Assembly: GCA_003164715.1 (NCBI GenBank)
Contig: PLTZ01000077.1
Coordinates: forward strand, 1 to 42,726
Source: Opitutaceae bacterium
Lineage (GTDB): Bacteria; Verrucomicrobiota; Verrucomicrobiia; Opitutales; Opitutaceae
Reading direction: 5' to 3'
Length of the DNA stretch: 42,726 bases
This document shows positions 41,513-42,726 of the stretch, piece after piece; position 1 is the stretch's first letter, and each line of letters begins with the position of its first letter. Made by a program: the position numbers and the translations under genes. The notes beneath the pieces are model-generated. The model searched no databases. It was not told the origin of the DNA and saw nothing but the letters and a program-made list of their open reading frames with translations.

Positions 41513-42487
41513 ATGATAGCCTCGCTTCTTAGCCACGACGAGCGCCCGAATACGGACGAAGCCCTCATCGACGCCTACTCGAGCGCCGTGTCCGGCGCGG
41601 TGTCGGCCGCGCACCCGGCAGTCGTTCATATCGAGGTCCGCGGCGGCAGCGCCCCGGGCGGAGCCGGTTCCGGCTTCCTCATCTCCCCCGACGGCTACCT
41701 GCTGACCAACAGCCACGTCGTCCACGGCGCGTCCGAGATGCGGGTCTTCCTGGCGGACGGACGGCGGCTCGCGGCGGATCTCGTCGGGGACGACCCCGAT
41801 TCCGACCTCGCGGTCCTTCGGGTGAGCGCGGACGACCTGGCCCACCTCACGCTCGCCGACAGCAACGCGGTGCGCCTCGGGCAGATCGCCATCGCGATCG
41901 GCTCGCCCATGGGGTTCCAGCAGACGGTCACCGCGGGCATCGTGAGCGGCCTCGGCCGGTCGTTGCGCGGTGCCTCCGGCCGCCTCATCGACAATGTCAT
42001 CCAGACCGACGCCGCGCTCAATCCCGGCAATTCCGGAGGACCGCTCGTCAACACCCGCGCCGAGGTGATGGGCGTCAACACCGCCATCATCCGCCCGGCG
42101 CAGGGCATCTGCTTCGCGATCGCGAGCAACACCGCCCGCTGGGTCGCGGCATGGCTCATCAAGGACGGCCGGATCCGCCGCAGCTTCATCGGCGTGGCCG
42201 GCCAGAACGTGCCGCTCCTTCGCAAGCTGGTCCACCATCACCGCCTGCAGCAGGAAACGGGCGTGCTGGTGGCGGCCATCGAGCCGGACAGCCCGGCCGC
42301 CCGCGCGGGCCTTCTGGAGGGGGACATCCTCCTCGCGCTCGACGGCGTGGCGACGCCCGCGGTCGATGCGCTCCACAAGCTCTTGACGGGCGACCGCATC
42401 GGCGAGCGGGCCATCGTGGGGTTCATTCGCGGCGTCGAGCTGCGCCGCCATGCAATCATCCCCCTTGAGATGCCAAGCCGGGGCTGA
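41513..42487 (+). CDS. HtrA/DegP-type S1C serine protease with one PDZ domain, no signal peptide
   Basis: A 324-residue protein from the ATG at 41513. The protease domain has the full triad: His68 in LLTNSHVVHG, Asp98 in DDPDSDLAVL, Ser174 in LNPGNSGGPL, plus the upstream GSGFLISPDGY strand. A single PDZ domain follows (about 225-320: GVLVAAIEPDSPAARAGLLE, GDILLALDGV). Usual HtrA proteins have an export signal or a membrane anchor; here the start MIASLLSHDERPNTDE is hydrophilic, and the upstream in-frame sequence offers no signal either, so it may be cytoplasmic. It converges with the partial kinase gene 14 bases away. Confidence 0.85.
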   Translation: MIASLLSHDERPNTDEALIDAYSSAVSGAVSAAHPAVVHIEVRGGSAPGGAGSGFLISPDGYLLTNSHVVHGASEMRVFLADGRRLAADLVGDDPDSDLAVLRVSADDLAHLTLADSNAVRLGQIAIAIGSPMGFQQTVTAGIVSGLGRSLRGASGRLIDNVIQTDAALNPGNSGGPLVNTRAEVMGVNTAIIRPAQGICFAIASNTARWVAAWLIKDGRIRRSFIGVAGQNVPLLRKLVHHHRLQQETGVLVAAIEPDSPAARAGLLEGDILLALDGVATPAVDALHKLLTGDRIGERAIVGFIRGVELRRHAIIPLEMPSRG

Positions 42488-42501
42488 GCCCGACGACGCC
42501 C

Positions 42502-42726
42502 CTACCGGTGGCGCATGAGCAGGAAAAATAGCCCGACAAGGAAGGCGAGCGAACCGACGCCGATGATGACCCCGGCCAGTATCGGCGTGCCGTGAAGGCT
42601 GATCCGGAAATGCGGCGCCTGAAGCCTCCCGCTTAGCCCCGTGACGTGCACCCGCTCCGGGGCGTCCAGGTCCGCGCGGAACGCTGCGACCGTCTGGTAG
42701 CGCTCCTCGGGCGCGCGCCGCAGGGC
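42502..42726 (-). CDS. C-terminal end of a membrane-anchored serine/threonine protein kinase (partial)
   Basis: The last 74 codons of a gene that runs off the right edge. ALRRAPEERYQTVAAFRADL is the standard end of a bacterial Hanks-type kinase domain (R-x-P-x-x-R-Y-x-T). After a short linker there is one membrane helix near the C-terminus (ILAGVIIGVGSLAFLVGLFF), then LLMRHR. The catalytic part is outside the window. A C-terminal anchor with almost nothing outside suggests a kinase held at the membrane without a large sensor domain. Confidence 0.75.
   Translation of the reverse strand, partial: ALRRAPEERYQTVAAFRADLDAPERVHVTGLSGRLQAPHFRISLHGTPILAGVIIGVGSLAFLVGLFFLLMRHR

Noticed and set aside
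1-42726. CRISPR array, rRNA, complete mobile element or integrase
   Set aside because: No regularly spaced repeats, no rRNA-like sequence and no intact transposase or integrase were seen on either strand.

Overview
The window is GC-rich, densely coded bacterial DNA. Its gene content points to the Verrucomicrobiota, most likely an Opitutaceae-like lineage: Tat-exported Gfo/Idh/MocA and DUF1080 proteins, weak Shine-Dalgarno sites, many glycoside hydrolases and sugar transporters, and a small secreted protein with a PCxxC motif. The taxon is an inference; there is no rRNA or other marker gene here.

Layout. 1-6.7 kb: a small secreted protein on the minus strand; a tightly overlapping three-gene operon (Tat-exported sugar isomerase-like protein, DUF1080 protein, Tat-exported Gfo/Idh/MocA oxidoreductase) resembling periplasmic 3-keto-glycoside cleavage modules; a PlsC-type acyltransferase convergent with an LplT-like MFS carrier; a DUF167 protein. 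6.9-12.2 kb: a complete CAU tRNA gene (probably Ile2), a three-gene sugar module (AGE epimerase, DUF4127, GPH symporter), then a diverged copy of the 3' half of that tRNA and a tRNA-Ser 3' fragment, so this stretch looks like an old island at a tRNA gene. 12.2-20 kb: a translationally coupled aminotransferase/transketolase pair, then GH39 and GH42 glycosidases on the minus strand. 20.0-20.7 kb: a broken IS4-type transposase.

20.8-30.4 kb is the most interesting part: a radical-SAM RiPP locus. Two tiny genes, both too short for a usual ORF cutoff, encode peptides of 48 and 50 residues. Their leaders are in the same register (KDL at residues 17-19, KGG at 26-28) but their cores are unrelated: one has a CPC motif, the other two heptads GSDTLKI/GSDTLKS. 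Between them lies a SPASM radical SAM enzyme. The locus continues with a parvulin/SurA-like maturation protein, a class I methyltransferase, an HlyD-type adaptor and a C39-peptidase ABC exporter carrying two N-terminal cyclic-nucleotide-binding-like domains. The expected route is: modification of the core guided by the leader, cleavage after Gly-Gly by the C39 domain, and export.

30.6-42.7 kb: a GH2 gene with a frameshift, divergent from an MFS sugar porter; a secreted protein of unknown function; an ECF sigma/anti-sigma pair; a DAHP synthase fused to a response-regulator receiver domain, followed by a chorismatase-like (FkbO/Hyg5/XanB2) protein; a cupredoxin/outer-membrane-barrel pair behind a good Fur box; a signal-less HtrA-type protease; and the C-terminus of a membrane-anchored protein kinase that runs off the end.
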